A stretch of DNA of 64,000 bases from Noviherbaspirillum sp. UKPF54 (GTDB lineage Bacteria; Pseudomonadota; Gammaproteobacteria; Burkholderiales; Burkholderiaceae_D): contig NZ_CP040128.1 of NCBI RefSeq assembly GCF_007874125.1, positions 2,666,001-2,730,000 of the forward strand, in the 5' to 3' direction. This document shows, piece by piece, positions 9,216-18,712 of the stretch. The notes under the pieces are model-generated. The model did no database searches. It saw only the letters and a list, made by a program, of their open reading frames with translations, and was not told where the DNA came from. A program made the position numbers and the translations under genes. Within the stretch, counting starts at the first letter, position 1; each line of letters begins with the position of its first letter.

Positions 9216-10088
9216 TTAAAACTCCTTTTGGAGTGTGAGCGAGGCCGATAACCCGTTCTTGGTGCCCCAACCACTAACATTTGAAGACGAAGAATCAATC
9301 GGGGTTTGGTGGAACGCAACTAAGCGAGGAGTAAGGTTCCAGCTATTCACTGGCGAATACCTCATTTCCAAGCCAATCTCCAGTACGGAAGACGGAGAAA
9401 AATTTACGTTAGAAATGTCGCCGATGTTTGGTACGTCAGCGAACGCAAATCCATACGATCTAATTCTGGTCAAATATAAAAACGGCACGACGCGAATTTG
9501 GGGCGTCAATTTGGACATCATATATGCGCCCAGCCCAACCTCATTCGGGGCAAGGCCTTGCCGTTTTGTGTAGCGCGGGGCGACGGCAAAGCTTAGATCG
9601 TCGTTAAAGGAATGTAGGTAGTCGAGCTCGATTGCTATGAAGCCAGATGTACCACTGTGATGCAACACTGAGCCGTTGATCAGCATCTCATCAGAACCAT
9701 TACCACTCCGGAAGACGCGGTATTTCAAGCTAACTAATGCATCTCCCCATTGCTCTATCTTATTAGAGAAGTTGCCGGGGACAGGAGTGTTTACGTCGAC
9801 GTCGTATCGATTTCGCAGATAGGGGACAGACAGACGCGCCTCAAATCCGCTCCCAAGTCCAATATTGCCGCCGACTGCCACTGAGGTCAGATGGTCACGC
9901 TCCTCTCCAATCCCCCCCGGAGTGGATGTACTAATTACTGAATTTCTGGCTACCGTGCCACCCATGGCGGTATCAACGGCGAATTGCCCAGCATCACGGA
10001 TAGTGAATCTGGAAATAATGTCATCAGCTTGTGCCGCAACTGAAATGGTTGCGGCGATGACTGCCATGTAGAGGGAACTACGGCGCAT
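9216..10088 (-). CDS. putative outer-membrane beta-barrel protein
   Basis: 290 residues. The signal peptide ends at VAAQA (residue 21), followed by many alternating polar/hydrophobic strands and a C-terminal phenylalanine (LQKEF), the signature for Bam-dependent insertion in the outer membrane. The segment WGDALVSLKYRVFRSGNG resembles the transporter-like family linked to meta-pathway phenol degradation, but similarity by eye is weak and no catabolic genes are adjacent. The coding sequence is more AT-rich than its neighbours, as are the two lipoprotein genes next to it, suggesting a separately acquired patch. Confidence 0.7.
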   Translation of the reverse strand: MRRSSLYMAVIAATISVAAQADDIISRFTIRDAGQFAVDTAMGGTVARNSVISTSTPGGIGEERDHLTSVAVGGNIGLGSGFEARLSVPYLRNRYDVDVNTPVPGNFSNKIEQWGDALVSLKYRVFRSGNGSDEMLINGSVLHHSGTSGFIAIELDYLHSFNDDLSFAVAPRYTKRQGLAPNEVGLGAYMMSKLTPQIRVVPFLYLTRIRSYGFAFADVPNIGDISNVNFSPSSVLEIGLEMRYSPVNSWNLTPRLVAFHQTPIDSSSSNVSGWGTKNGLSASLTLQKEF

Positions 10089-10215
10089 ATATTTCTAAAA
10101 ATTTAAGTGAGAAGAAAATGGTTAATCTTTTCCAAACAGTAAGATTCCTGCCGGTGCGATTACATCGCATTTCCCACAATATATCTATGCCATATCTATG
10201 GGGGTAGGCGAAAAA

Positions 10216-10241
10216 GCCCGCTCAGCTTTCACTGGGTGGGC
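10216..10241 (-). terminator. terminator-like hairpin upstream of the barrel gene
   Basis: Arms GCCCGCTCAG and CTGGGTGGGC pair with two G-U wobbles. On the minus strand the stem is followed by TTTTT. It lies about 130 bases before the minus-strand barrel gene start, so it could end minus-strand read-through or act as an attenuator. Confidence 0.4.
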
Positions 10242-10314
10242 GGCGCTGATGCAGTAAAGTGGTCCTGCGGCTTCCAATTCCTTTCCTATACTGGTAAGGA
10301 AAGGCCGTTGTTTC

Positions 10315-10671
10315 ATGAATTTCGCATTCAAGGCAGCAGTTGCACCGCTTGCCATATCAATGTTGCTTGAGGGCTGCGCTGTGTATGAGCCAGCTTACAG
10401 CGACTATCCTTACTCCCAGCCAACCGTAGTGTATGTTGAGCAGGGCTACGGGTATTACGACCCACCAGCTCCCGTATATGTTCAGCCGCCTCCCGTGTAC
10501 ACCGGGCCTCCGGTCAGATTCCGATTCAATTTCGGATATTGGAGCGGCCGAGGCGGGCATGGCGGCCATCATTGGAACGGTGGGCGCCCTTGGGGTAGCG
10601 GCCACCATTGGGGAGGCGGGAATCGGTTCGGCGGTGGGCACGGGCGGGGTGGATTTCACCACCATCGGTAA
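10315..10671 (+). CDS. small Gly/His-rich lipoprotein
   Basis: 118 residues. The N-terminal signal ends in a lipobox-like LLEGC with C21 as lipidation site. The middle is rich in tyrosine and proline (YGYYDPPAPVYVQPPPVY) and the tail is glycine/histidine-rich (GGHGGHHWNGG, ending FHHHR), which could bind metal. Similar short YXQP-type lipoproteins are common in Burkholderiales with no known role. A TATACT element (10287-10292) lies inside an inverted repeat CCTTTCC...GGAAAGG (10280-10304) whose right arm also serves as Shine-Dalgarno sequence. No function assigned. Confidence 0.65.
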   Translation: MNFAFKAAVAPLAISMLLEGCAVYEPAYSDYPYSQPTVVYVEQGYGYYDPPAPVYVQPPPVYTGPPVRFRFNFGYWSGRGGHGGHHWNGGRPWGSGHHWGGGNRFGGGHGRGGFHHHR

Positions 10672-10760
10672 TGAAAAAGCCTGCTCGGTGCTGGTTGTCT
10701 GGCGTGGCTGAAACATACTGATAGTAGCGGAGGGCGATGAGTATATTTGCCGGAGGTTCT

Positions 10761-10964
10761 ATGTCACGCCTTGTTGCTTCAATAAATCTAGGTATTTTGG
10801 TTTCTGGATGTGCAATCACTCAACCTTATGCTCCAGACGCTGCTAAGCAACCCGTTGCCGATCAGGGCACTGCTTATCCGGCGCCTAGTGCGGGTGTCGG
10901 CGTTGGAGTAGGTCGGTCGGGCGGCCGCACAGTGGGAGGAGTAGGATTTGGTGTAGGGTTTTGA
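10761..10964 (+). CDS. very small glycine-rich lipoprotein
   Basis: 67 residues from the ATG at 10761, chosen because GGAGG precedes it by 5 bases; an in-frame ATG at 10737 lacks such a site. The lipobox LVSGC places lipidated C17. The mature part is short and ends in GVGVGVGRSGG and VGGVGFGVGF glycine/valine repeats. This resembles the many tiny proteobacterial lipoproteins thought to sit in the outer membrane. It follows the Gly/His-rich lipoprotein and is probably co-transcribed. Function not recognised. Confidence 0.6.
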   Translation: MSRLVASINLGILVSGCAITQPYAPDAAKQPVADQGTAYPAPSAGVGVGVGRSGGRTVGGVGFGVGF

Positions 10965-10997
10965 CCCTAATCTTGCGGCAGAGTGAAGGCGTAAAAA

Positions 10998-11073
10998 ACC
11001 GGCTGGGGCCGGTTATTTGGGGCCATCTCGCACAGCACTAGTTATCCACGGCCCTGGTTATGGCCCCAAATAA
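10998..11073. repeat. hairpin and 14-base perfect inverted repeat
   Basis: A short stem ACCGGC-TGGG-GCCGGT (10998-11013) follows the lipoprotein stop. Overlapping it begins a perfect 14-base inverted repeat, TTATTTGGGGCCAT at 11013-11026 and its complement at 11060-11073, with a 33-base spacer. The two structures are mutually exclusive. It could be a terminator pair or the ends of a tiny degenerate mobile repeat. Confidence 0.6.
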
Positions 11074-11177
11074 GATAGATTGGAATGGATTACTCAAAGT
11101 TAGGACGGGCCCTAACCCCTTGTTTTTTAGCCATTTTATTGCATAAGCAGGATTAGAAAAAATTAGCCGAAACTTCC

Positions 11178-13136
11178 TCAAACCTTCATCGGCAGGATCA
11201 CCATCTGCAAGCTCTCGAAATGCAGCCGGCGCTGGATGGCGAGCGCGGCCTGGTTGTGCAGCATGCGCGTAAACCAGTTGTCGTGCTCGAAAATCAGCTT
11301 ACTGGTGAAGAAAATCGAATTCGGGTATTCCTCGCTGATCTTTTCGCACAGCTTGGTCACCTCGACGACGACGTCGGTGCCGAAGCCGAGATACGCCGCT
11401 GACGCCATGCCATGGCTGTGGCAGAAATCTACGAAGAACTTGAGGGTGGCGTTGGCCTCGGCGCGCATTTGCTCGACCGCTCCCTCGCCGCCGTAAGCGT
11501 GCGAATCGACCGTGCGTGCATTGACGAAAATGAAATTCTTGAAGTGCCCCGGGAACATGCGCTGCACCCACAGCAGGGCGTGCAGGCCGCCGCCGCGCGA
11601 GGAGCCAACGATGAATACGGCGGTCTGGTTTTCCGGATTGGGATCAACCGGGCCGACGTGCGAGCCGAACGGCTGGTTGGCGAAAACCTGGTCGACCGCG
11701 CCGATCTTTTCCTTCGTTTCGCGGTAATGCGCGCGGATATACAGGCAAAGGCCGATGACGATGGTAGTGATCAGCACCGTCATCCAGCCGCCTTCGAAGA
11801 ATTTCTCGATGACGGTGACGACCAGGATGCTGCAGGTGACCACCAGGCCAAGCGCCGACAGCAGCAGGCGGCGGCGCCACGGCAGGCCGTCGTTGCGGTG
11901 CTTGATCCAGTACAGGCACAGGCCGGCAAGAGACAGGCTGAACGTCAGGAAGACGTTGATACTGTACAGAACGACCAGCAGGTCGACCTTGCCGTCGGTC
12001 CAGAAGAGCACGGCGAGCGCAGCCACGCCCATCACCAGGATGCCGTTTTGCGTCACGAGGCGGGTCGACAGGTAGCGGAATTTATGCGGCACCCAGGAAT
12101 CGGCGGCCATGTTCGACAGCACCGCCGGGCCGCCCAGAAAACCGGCATTGGCGGCCACCAGCAACAGCCCCGCCTCAAAGGTCAGCACGGCAGTCAATGC
12201 AAAACCGAGGCTGGTGCCGGAAAATCCCATGTTCTCCAGGATCGAGTTGAACACCACCGCATTGAGCGTGCGGCCTTCGACCGGCACCGCATTCCACAAC
12301 AGGTAAAGAAGGATGATGCCGGCTGCGGTAAATGCCAGGCTGAACGCCATGTACAGCATGGTGAGCTTGCCGGTGCGCACGCGCGGTTCGGCCAACGAAT
12401 TCACGTTGTTCGATACAGCCTCGATACCGGTGTAGGTACCGCCGCCCAGCGAATACGCCTTGAGCAGCAATGCGATCGTAAACACCCAGGATGTTTCGCT
12501 CGCCAGCTTTCTGGTTTCGGTGATCGTGTCGGGGATCAGCTCCGGCAGCCCGGAGGCATGCGCGACCAGCCCGTAGACGATCAGGACCGCATGGCTGGCG
12601 ACAAAGCCGAGAAAAATCGGCAGCAATATCTTGATCGACTCCTTCGCCCCGCGCAGGTTAATAAGCAACAGGAACAGCACGAAGGCGACTTCCACCGTCA
12701 GCTTGTACGGTTGCGCGCCCAGCGGCAGCAGACTGAACAGCGAATCGACGCAGCTGGCGACCGAAATCGAGATGGTCAGCACGTAGTCGACGATCAGGGC
12801 CGCGCCCGACACCAGGCCGGCATACGGCCCGATCAGCGTGGTCGCGATCCGGTAGCCGCCGCCGCCGGTCGGGAACAGTTCGATGACCTGGTTGTACGCC
12901 AGCGAAATGATGAACACCGTGATGGCCGTCGCCAGCGCTAGGTAAACGCCGAAATGGCCGTGCGTGCCAAGCGCCTTGAATGCCTCTTCCGGGCCATACG
13001 CGGACGAAGACAGCCCGTCCGCTCCCAGGCCGACCCATGCCAGGAAGGCGACCAATGCCAGCGAATGGCGTGTCTCGCTCTTCATCGGATCGAGCGCTTT
13101 GCCGAGGACAATTTCACGGATCTTGGCTGGCTTCAT
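11178..13136 (-). CDS. APC-family permease, KimA-like (probable potassium uptake)
   Basis: 652 residues: about 12 membrane segments followed by a cytosolic C-terminal domain of about 170 residues (from roughly 480). The N-terminus (VGLGADGLSSSAYGPEEAFKAL, then FPTGGGGYRIATTLIG) matches the APC-superfamily branch containing the Bacillus potassium importer KimA and its uncharacterised proteobacterial relatives. The C-terminal part (VFIVGSSRGGG onward) has an alternating alpha/beta look expected of the family's cytosolic domain. Proton-coupled potassium import is the best guess; an amino-acid substrate cannot be excluded. It stands alone, and no riboswitch was recognised upstream. Confidence 0.7.
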   Translation of the reverse strand: MKPAKIREIVLGKALDPMKSETRHSLALVAFLAWVGLGADGLSSSAYGPEEAFKALGTHGHFGVYLALATAITVFIISLAYNQVIELFPTGGGGYRIATTLIGPYAGLVSGAALIVDYVLTISISVASCVDSLFSLLPLGAQPYKLTVEVAFVLFLLLINLRGAKESIKILLPIFLGFVASHAVLIVYGLVAHASGLPELIPDTITETRKLASETSWVFTIALLLKAYSLGGGTYTGIEAVSNNVNSLAEPRVRTGKLTMLYMAFSLAFTAAGIILLYLLWNAVPVEGRTLNAVVFNSILENMGFSGTSLGFALTAVLTFEAGLLLVAANAGFLGGPAVLSNMAADSWVPHKFRYLSTRLVTQNGILVMGVAALAVLFWTDGKVDLLVVLYSINVFLTFSLSLAGLCLYWIKHRNDGLPWRRRLLLSALGLVVTCSILVVTVIEKFFEGGWMTVLITTIVIGLCLYIRAHYRETKEKIGAVDQVFANQPFGSHVGPVDPNPENQTAVFIVGSSRGGGLHALLWVQRMFPGHFKNFIFVNARTVDSHAYGGEGAVEQMRAEANATLKFFVDFCHSHGMASAAYLGFGTDVVVEVTKLCEKISEEYPNSIFFTSKLIFEHDNWFTRMLHNQAALAIQRRLHFESLQMVILPMKV

Positions 13137-13272
13137 TCTTATAGTACGCGGAGGCGCCTGAAATAGCTAAAGTAGGCGATGATACGCCTTTCGATTCCGC
13201 TGTGACAATGCAATCTGCGGGCGGCATGTTGCCCGATCGCCGCAAATCAGCGATAATGCTCGCTTGTGTGTC

Positions 13273-13359
13273 GCCGAGATGGCGGAATAGGTAGACGCAC
13301 GGGACTCAAAATCCCGCGCTGGAAACAGCGTGCCGGTTCGATTCCGGCTCTCGGCACCA
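13273..13359 (+). tRNA. tRNA-Leu (anticodon CAA)
   Basis: Acceptor GCCGAGA pairs with TCTCGGC. The anticodon stem CGGGA/TCCCG encloses loop CTCAAAA, giving anticodon CAA for UUG. A long variable arm (CGCTGGAAACAGCG), T-loop GGTTCGATTCC, and an encoded CCA at 13357-13359 are present. Class II tRNA of 87 bases. Confidence 0.97.
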
Positions 13360-13367
13360 ATATGATG

Positions 13368-13392
13368 ACGCTCCTGCATAGGGGCGTTTTTC
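13368..13392 (+). terminator. intrinsic terminator after tRNA-Leu
   Basis: Arms ACGCTCC and GGGGCGT (one G-U pair) around TGCATA, followed by TTTTT; it starts 9 bases after the tRNA end. Confidence 0.75.
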
Positions 13393-13834
13393 ATTTGGAT
13401 CGAAAATTAAGCATCAGCAAGTACTTCACGCAGCATTTCTTCATACCCTGCCTTTTTGTCCTGCGTTGCCCTGACTGAATTCGGACAACGTAGAGCATAG
13501 TCGCCGTAAGTCAATAAGATACTATCAACTCCGTCGTAATCCAGGCACTGACCGGAATACGCATGGCGCCGCGAACCCGTCCCGGATGCCCGGCAGGGTC
13601 CTTTCTAGTTCCCAAGCCCTGAAAAAGAGAAATATCCACTAAGGAAGCGACATTTATTCTGTCACTACGCATCGCCGACTTTTGCATGGCGCTACCTAAC
13701 GACAACCGATACGCTCACAATAAGCGACAGAAATCAAGCTCATGTCAGCTTCTCTATACGTACCGCTTGCGGAAAAACTATGCAGCCAAATTTTGGTCAA
13801 ATTTGTATGTGTCTGAAGAATGGGAGTTTTAGCC
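13393..13834. other. gene-poor stretch between tRNA-Leu and the DUF2231 gene
   Basis: About 440 bases. No confident gene. On the minus strand a frame from about 13612 to the TAA at 13407-13409 ends in a coding-looking tail (ATQDKKAGYEEMLREVLADA) but has no ATG and starts after a TAG, so it may be the remnant of a lost gene near the tRNA. Confidence 0.3.
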
Positions 13835-14338
13835 ATGCGAACCCCAGCAAGCATCGCCAAACATCCGATCCATCCTATGTTGATCACGCTTCCGATCGGT
13901 CTTTGGATTTTTTCCTTGGTTTGTGACTTGTTCTATCTCTTCGGCAATGGTGCGGAGAACTGGCGCATTGTCGCGTATTACACAATGGCGGGCGGCATTA
14001 TCGGCGCTTTGCTGGCGGCAATTCCCGGCTTCATCGATTTGCTGTCTTTGCCCAAGGGCGTCAAACGCATTGCCATCACGCACATGAGCATTAATTTGGC
14101 GGTCGTCGTGCTGTATCTGATCAACCTATGGATGCGCACACAGGGCGTCGAAACCACCACGCCGCAATGGCTATCGGCGATCGCGATTATTGCACTCGCC
14201 TTCTCGGGATGGCTGGGAGGCCGCATGGTGCATGTCCATGGGGTGGCCGTCGTGATGCCACCGGAGCCGGTGGAAAGCACATTGCCTAGGTCGGTCCCCG
14301 TCGAGCGCCGCCACGGAGAGCGCCGCGTTAGTGCATAA
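13835..14338 (+). CDS. DUF2231-family membrane protein
   Basis: 167 residues from the ATG at 13835, which has GGGAG 9 bases upstream and gives the family's usual start MRTPASIAKHPIHPML. An ATG five codons upstream is possible but poorly spaced. Four membrane segments are visible (about 15-35, 45-65, 80-100, 115-133) with the conserved HPIHPML motif at the start and a charged tail (RSVPVERRHGERR). Members are short inner-membrane proteins of unknown role, sometimes beside cytochromes. It is flanked by non-coding DNA on both sides, so context gives no clue. Confidence 0.82.
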   Translation: MRTPASIAKHPIHPMLITLPIGLWIFSLVCDLFYLFGNGAENWRIVAYYTMAGGIIGALLAAIPGFIDLLSLPKGVKRIAITHMSINLAVVVLYLINLWMRTQGVETTTPQWLSAIAIIALAFSGWLGGRMVHVHGVAVVMPPEPVESTLPRSVPVERRHGERRVSA

Positions 14339-14721
14339 GAGTGAACTGCATAGGGGCGGCCTCGGTAGTTCGTGAACCAGTTTTATACATTGTTAGGCAC
14401 CTGGCTCGAAGCGGCCATCACTGGAAGCGCGGCGGTCGTCTCAGTACGGCCTACAATCGGTCTCGCGGAACTCCTTTATTCCGGCAGCCCCGTTTTGCGC
14501 AGACCGTCCGCTAATATGGCGAGATTCTCCAGTCAATGGGTCGGTAGCCTATCTTCGATATCGGAGAGATGCACCGCAGGGGCGAGCTGGCGCATATGAT
14601 CCATCGCGCGCTGCTCGGCCACTCTCTCCTCCGGCAATGTCTTGCCTTCTTTGCACGACAGTAGAAGCCCAGGCTGGGAACGAACTCGCCAAGCATGGCG
14701 CAATTCTTTGCATCGACCTCT
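14339..14721. other. 383-base spacer with a possible frameshifted gene remnant
   Basis: No intact gene. On the minus strand, MLGEFVPSLG (ATG at 14696) continues into a coding-looking stretch (LLLSCKEGKTLPEERVAEQ... ending IEDRLPTH, stop 14533-14535) only if one frameshift is allowed near 14668. This may be a decayed small gene; the case rests on amino-acid composition only. Confidence 0.25.
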
Positions 14722-15945
14722 CTAAATAATGCCGCGAGACGCGAGCGCTCCTATACGCTCGCTGGTCAAGCCGAGCAGCTGCTGCAAGACTTCATGCGTG
14801 TGCTGCCCCAGGAGCGGCGGCGCATTGCGGTACTCGACTGGCGTGGCCGATAGTCGGAGCGGATTTGCCACCGTGGGTGCGGTGCCTGCCTGCGGATGCG
14901 GCAGCTCCATGCGCATGCCGCGCGCCTTGACCTGCGGATCTTCGTACATGGCCTTCAAGTCGTTGATCGGCCCGCACGGCACGTTCGCCGCTTCCAACGC
15001 CGAGATCCACTCTTGCGTAGTCTTGAATACCGTGGCCTGCCGCATCAGCGGAACCAGTATTTCACGGTGCTTGACCCGTCCGGCATTGGTCGCAAAGCGC
15101 TCGTCAGCTGCCCACTCGGGGTGACCGAGCACGCCGCACAAGGAAGCGAACTGCCTGTCGTTACCGACGGCGAGAATCATGTCGCCGTCGGCCGTCGGGA
15201 AATCCTGGTAGGGAACGATGTTCGGATGCGCGTTGCCCATGCGCCGTGGCGCCACCCCGGTGGTCAGGAAGTTCATGTTCTGGTTGGCCAGGCAGGCGAT
15301 CTGCACGTCGAGCAGCGCCAGATCGATGTACTGCCCTTCCCCGGTGCGATCGCGATGCGCCAGCGCAGCCAGCACGCCAACCGTCGCGTACAGGCCGGTG
15401 AGGATGTCGGTCAAGGCCACGCCGACTTTCTGCGGCCCGGCGCCCGGTTCTCCGGCGCGCACGCCGGTGACGCTCATCAGCCCGCCCAACCCCTGGATCA
15501 GGAAATCGTAGCCTGGGCGGTTGGCGTAGGGGCCGGTCTGGCCGAAACCCGTGATCGAGCAGTACATCAGACGCGGGTTTTCCGCACGCAGGCTTTCATA
15601 ATCGAGGCCGTACTGCGCAAGGCCGCCGACCTTGAAGTTTTCCAGTACGACATCGGCGTTTTTGGCAAGCGAGCGGATCAGTTCCTGCCCTTGCGCACTG
15701 CCGATATCGACCGTCACCGACTTCTTGTTGCGGTTGGCGCACAGGTAGTAAGCGGCCTCGGACGTGTCCTTGCCGCTTTCGTCGCGCAGGAAGGGCGGGC
15801 CCCAGGCGCGGGTATCGTCGCCCGTGCCGGGCCGCTCTATCTTGATGACGTCCGCGCCGAGGTCGGCCAGCAACTGGCCGGCCCAGGGCCCGGCCAGCAC
15901 CCGCGACAGGTCGAGCACGCGAATATGGGAAAGCGCTCCGCTCAT
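14722..15945 (-). CDS. CaiB/BaiF family CoA-transferase, probably glutarate CoA-transferase
   Basis: 407 residues, the usual length for class III CoA-transferases. N-terminal RVLDLSRVLAGPWAGQLLADLGADVIKIE is the family signature, and the active-site aspartate is D180 in VALTDILTG. It is the last gene of a minus-strand run (aminotransferase, glutaryl-CoA dehydrogenase, this gene; 13 bases from the dehydrogenase stop). That position suggests it moves CoA from succinyl-CoA to glutarate, making the dehydrogenase substrate, as SUGCT does. The specific acceptor is inferred from context; the family itself acts on many acids. Confidence 0.88.
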   Translation of the reverse strand: MSGALSHIRVLDLSRVLAGPWAGQLLADLGADVIKIERPGTGDDTRAWGPPFLRDESGKDTSEAAYYLCANRNKKSVTVDIGSAQGQELIRSLAKNADVVLENFKVGGLAQYGLDYESLRAENPRLMYCSITGFGQTGPYANRPGYDFLIQGLGGLMSVTGVRAGEPGAGPQKVGVALTDILTGLYATVGVLAALAHRDRTGEGQYIDLALLDVQIACLANQNMNFLTTGVAPRRMGNAHPNIVPYQDFPTADGDMILAVGNDRQFASLCGVLGHPEWAADERFATNAGRVKHREILVPLMRQATVFKTTQEWISALEAANVPCGPINDLKAMYEDPQVKARGMRMELPHPQAGTAPTVANPLRLSATPVEYRNAPPLLGQHTHEVLQQLLGLTSERIGALASRGII

Positions 15946-15958
15946 CGCGTGTCCTTTC

Positions 15959-17143
15959 TCAGTTTCCGGCCTGGAAAGCCTGAATGCCGGTCTGTGCGCG
16001 TCCCAGAATCAACGCGTGAATGTCGTGCGTGCCCTCATAGGTGTTGACCACTTCCAGGTTCACCAGATGGCGCGCCACGCCGAACTCGTCCGAAATGCCG
16101 TTCCCGCCCAGCATGTCACGCGCCAGGCGCGCCACGTCCAAGGCCTTGCCGCACGAATTTCGCTTCATGATCGAAGTGATTTCCACCGATGCCGTGCCTT
16201 CATCCTTCATGCGGCCCAGGCGCAGGCAGCCTTGCAGGCCGAGCGTGATCTCGGTCTGCATGTCGGCCAGCTTCTTCTGGATCAGTTGATTCGCCGCCAG
16301 CGGCTTGCCGAACTGCTTGCGATCCAGCACGTACTGGCGGGCACGATGCCAGCAATCCTCGGCCGCGCCCAGCGCGCCCCAGGCAATGCCGTAACGCGCC
16401 GAATTCAGGCAGGTGAACGGCCCCTTCAAGCCGCGCACCTCGGGGAAGGCGTTCTCTTCCGGGCAAAACACCTCGTCCATCACGATCTCGCCGGTGATCG
16501 AGGCGCGCAAGCCGACCTTGCCGTGGATGGCCGGGGCCGACAAGCCCTTCCATCCCTTTTCCAGCACGAAGCCCCGGATGGCGCCTTCATCGTCTTTCGC
16601 CCACACCACGAACACGTCGGCGATCGGGCTATTGGTGATCCACATTTTCGCGCCAGTGATCTTGTAGCCGCCCTCGACCTTGCGGGCACGCGTGATCATC
16701 GAACCCGGATCGGAACCATGGTTCGGCTCGGTCAGGCCGAAGCAACCAATCAGCTTGCCGCAGGCTAGGCCCGGCAGGTATTTCTGCTTCTGTTCCTCGC
16801 TGCCGAATTCAAAGATCGGCACCATCACCAGCGACGACTGCACGCTCATCATCGAGCGGTAGCCGGAATCGACGCGCTCGACTTCGCGCGCGATCAAGCC
16901 GTAGCTGACGTAATTCAGGCCCGCGCCGCCATACTGTTCCGGGATGGTGGGGCCGAGCAACCCAAGTTCGCCCATTTCGCGGAAGACGGCGGGATCGGTC
17001 TTTTCGTGGCGGAAGGCTTCCAGCACGCGCGGCGCCAGGCGGTCCTGCGCGTAGGCGCTTGCGGAATCGCGCACCATGCGCTCTTCCTCGGTAAGCTGGC
17101 TGTCCAGCAGCAGCGGGTCTTCCCAGTTGAATGTCGCTTTCAT
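15959..17143 (-). CDS. gcdH: glutaryl-CoA dehydrogenase
   Basis: 394 residues, acyl-CoA dehydrogenase fold. The start at 17143 gives [26 protein letters not shown], the normal family start; a longer frame upstream is not used. Diagnostic features are [15 protein letters not shown] (FAD/substrate loop), [16 protein letters not shown] and the catalytic base E370 in [16 protein letters not shown], whose TYEGTHD form is characteristic of GcdH. It oxidises and decarboxylates glutaryl-CoA to crotonyl-CoA, passing electrons to ETF. It lies 34 bases after the aminotransferase gene, in one transcription unit for lysine/5-aminovalerate breakdown. Confidence 0.93.
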   Translation of the reverse strand: MKATFNWEDPLLLDSQLTEEERMVRDSASAYAQDRLAPRVLEAFRHEKTDPAVFREMGELGLLGPTIPEQYGGAGLNYVSYGLIAREVERVDSGYRSMMSVQSSLVMVPIFEFGSEEQKQKYLPGLACGKLIGCFGLTEPNHGSDPGSMITRARKVEGGYKITGAKMWITNSPIADVFVVWAKDDEGAIRGFVLEKGWKGLSAPAIHGKVGLRASITGEIVMDEVFCPEENAFPEVRGLKGPFTCLNSARYGIAWGALGAAEDCWHRARQYVLDRKQFGKPLAANQLIQKKLADMQTEITLGLQGCLRLGRMKDEGTASVEITSIMKRNSCGKALDVARLARDMLGGNGISDEFGVARHLVNLEVVNTYEGTHDIHALILGRAQTGIQAFQAGN

Positions 17144-17177
17144 GATTCCCCCTTGAATGGTGCGTTGTTGTGGATGC

Positions 17178-18482
17178 TTATGCCTTGCCTTGCGCGACAA
17201 GGTCGTCAATGACGCTGCCGATGATCGCGAGCCCTTCGTCAAGCACATCGAATGGAATGGTGAGCGGAGTCATCACGCGCAGCACATTGCCGTTATTGCC
17301 GCAGGTAAGGAGCAGCAGCCCGCGCTTGAGCGCTTCCGCCTTGAGTGCATTGGCAATCTCAGGTGCCGGACGGCTGGCGTCGCCGCCATGGAAAAATTCC
17401 ACCGCCGTCATCGCGCCCAGCCCGCGCACGTCGCCGATGCACGCATGTTTCTTCGCCAGACCGTGGAAGCAGCCGCGCAGGCGTTCGCCGATCTCCATGC
17501 TGCGCGCGCACAGCTCTTCCTGCTCCACCACGTCGAGCACCGAGAGCGCCGCCGCGCAGGCCAACGGGCTGCCGGCATAGGTGCTGCCGAACGCACCGGG
17601 AGCACCATGATCCATCACGTCGGCGCGGCCCACCACTGCGGAGATCGGCATGCCGCCGCCCAAGCCCTTGGCCATCGTGACCAGGTCGGGCACCACGCCG
17701 GAATGCTCCATCGCGAACATCTTGCCGGTACGCGCCACGCCGGTCTGAATCTCGTCCGCGACCAGCAGCATGCCGTGCTTGTCGCATAACGCGCGCAGGC
17801 GCTGCAGGAATTCCGGCGGCGCGGGGATGTAGCCGCCTTCACCCTGCACCGGCTCGACGAACACGGCCGCTACGCGCGCCGCCTCGACGTCGTTCTTGAG
17901 CAGCTTTTCGATGCTGGCGATGGCGTCATCCACGCTTACGCCGTGCACGGCCGACGGATAGGCGGCGTGATAGATCTCGCCGGGGAACGGCCCGAAGCCC
18001 GTCTTGTACGGCTCGACCTTTCCGGTCAGCGCCAGCGAATACATGGTGCGGCCATGGAAAGCGCCGTTGAAGGCGATGATGGCCGAGCGCCCGGTGTAGG
18101 CACGGGCGAGCTTGATCGCGTTCTCCACCGCTTCGGCCCCGGTCGACATGAAGAAGGCCTTTTTCGGGTGCGGGCCCGGCGCCAGCCGGCAGATGCGCTC
18201 TGCCAGCGCCACGTAGGATTCATAGGCGACAACCTGGAAGCAGGTATGCGTAAACAACGGCACCTGCGCCGCCACTGCCTCAACCACTCGCGGATGGCAA
18301 TGCCCGGTATTGACGACCGCGATACCGGCGCAGAAGTCGATGTAGCGCTTGCCTTCCACGTCCCATATTTCACTGTTGAGCGCCTTCGCGGCGAACACAG
18401 GATGGGCATTGCCGATGCCGCGCGCGATCGAGGCATGACGGCGCGCCATGAGTCCGGTGTTGCTGTTGACGGGTTTGGTCAT
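17178..18482 (-). CDS. gabT: 4-aminobutyrate / 5-aminovalerate aminotransferase (copy 1)
   Basis: 434 residues, class III PLP-dependent aminotransferase. The PLP lysine is K272 in [11 protein letters not shown] and D243 of VADEIQTG binds the pyridine nitrogen; [15 protein letters not shown] binds phosphate. Such enzymes move the amino group from GABA or 5-aminovalerate to 2-oxoglutarate, giving succinate or glutarate semialdehyde. Being in an operon with gcdH and a CoA-transferase, this copy is the better candidate for the 5-aminovalerate (DavT) role. It is divergent from a MocR regulator, with a 15-base palindrome 28 bases before its ATG. AAGGAG precedes the start. Confidence 0.9.
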   Translation of the reverse strand: MTKPVNSNTGLMARRHASIARGIGNAHPVFAAKALNSEIWDVEGKRYIDFCAGIAVVNTGHCHPRVVEAVAAQVPLFTHTCFQVVAYESYVALAERICRLAPGPHPKKAFFMSTGAEAVENAIKLARAYTGRSAIIAFNGAFHGRTMYSLALTGKVEPYKTGFGPFPGEIYHAAYPSAVHGVSVDDAIASIEKLLKNDVEAARVAAVFVEPVQGEGGYIPAPPEFLQRLRALCDKHGMLLVADEIQTGVARTGKMFAMEHSGVVPDLVTMAKGLGGGMPISAVVGRADVMDHGAPGAFGSTYAGSPLACAAALSVLDVVEQEELCARSMEIGERLRGCFHGLAKKHACIGDVRGLGAMTAVEFFHGGDASRPAPEIANALKAEALKRGLLLLTCGNNGNVLRVMTPLTIPFDVLDEGLAIIGSVIDDLVAQGKA

Positions 18483-18509
18483 CGTTGTACTCCTTCGAAT
18501 ATTGGAACT

Positions 18510-18524
18510 GTGCCGCTACGGCAC
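18510..18524. promoter_or_regulatory. palindrome in the gabT-copy-1/mocR divergent promoter
   Basis: GTGCCG-CTA-CGGCAC, perfect six-base arms, 28 bases from the aminotransferase start. A further half-match GTGCCG occurs on the minus strand near 18580. It may be the operator for the adjacent MocR-type regulator. Confidence 0.45.
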
Positions 18525-18712
18525 GACGTGACCGGAGTGTAGGTTTCTTCCTTTCGCTCGCCCAGACACAACACGCGCGATTTCGGCACGCACTGTTATG
18601 CTCGCGCGACCACTACAGTCGTCACTTTTCTCTCTGCAGCGACGGCTTTTGCGATGGTTTGATCGGATACAATGAAAAGGTTTTCTTGCCCATTTCCGAC
18701 CGCCCTTCCCGC

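Noticed and set aside
11412..12941. 509-residue plus-strand open frame
   Set aside because: Antisense shadow of the KimA-like permease gene, dominated by Arg, Gln, His and Asp with no recognisable domain.
13407..13612. Minus-strand coding-looking tail near tRNA-Leu
   Set aside because: No start codon after the upstream TAG and no recognisable family; kept only as a note on the gap.
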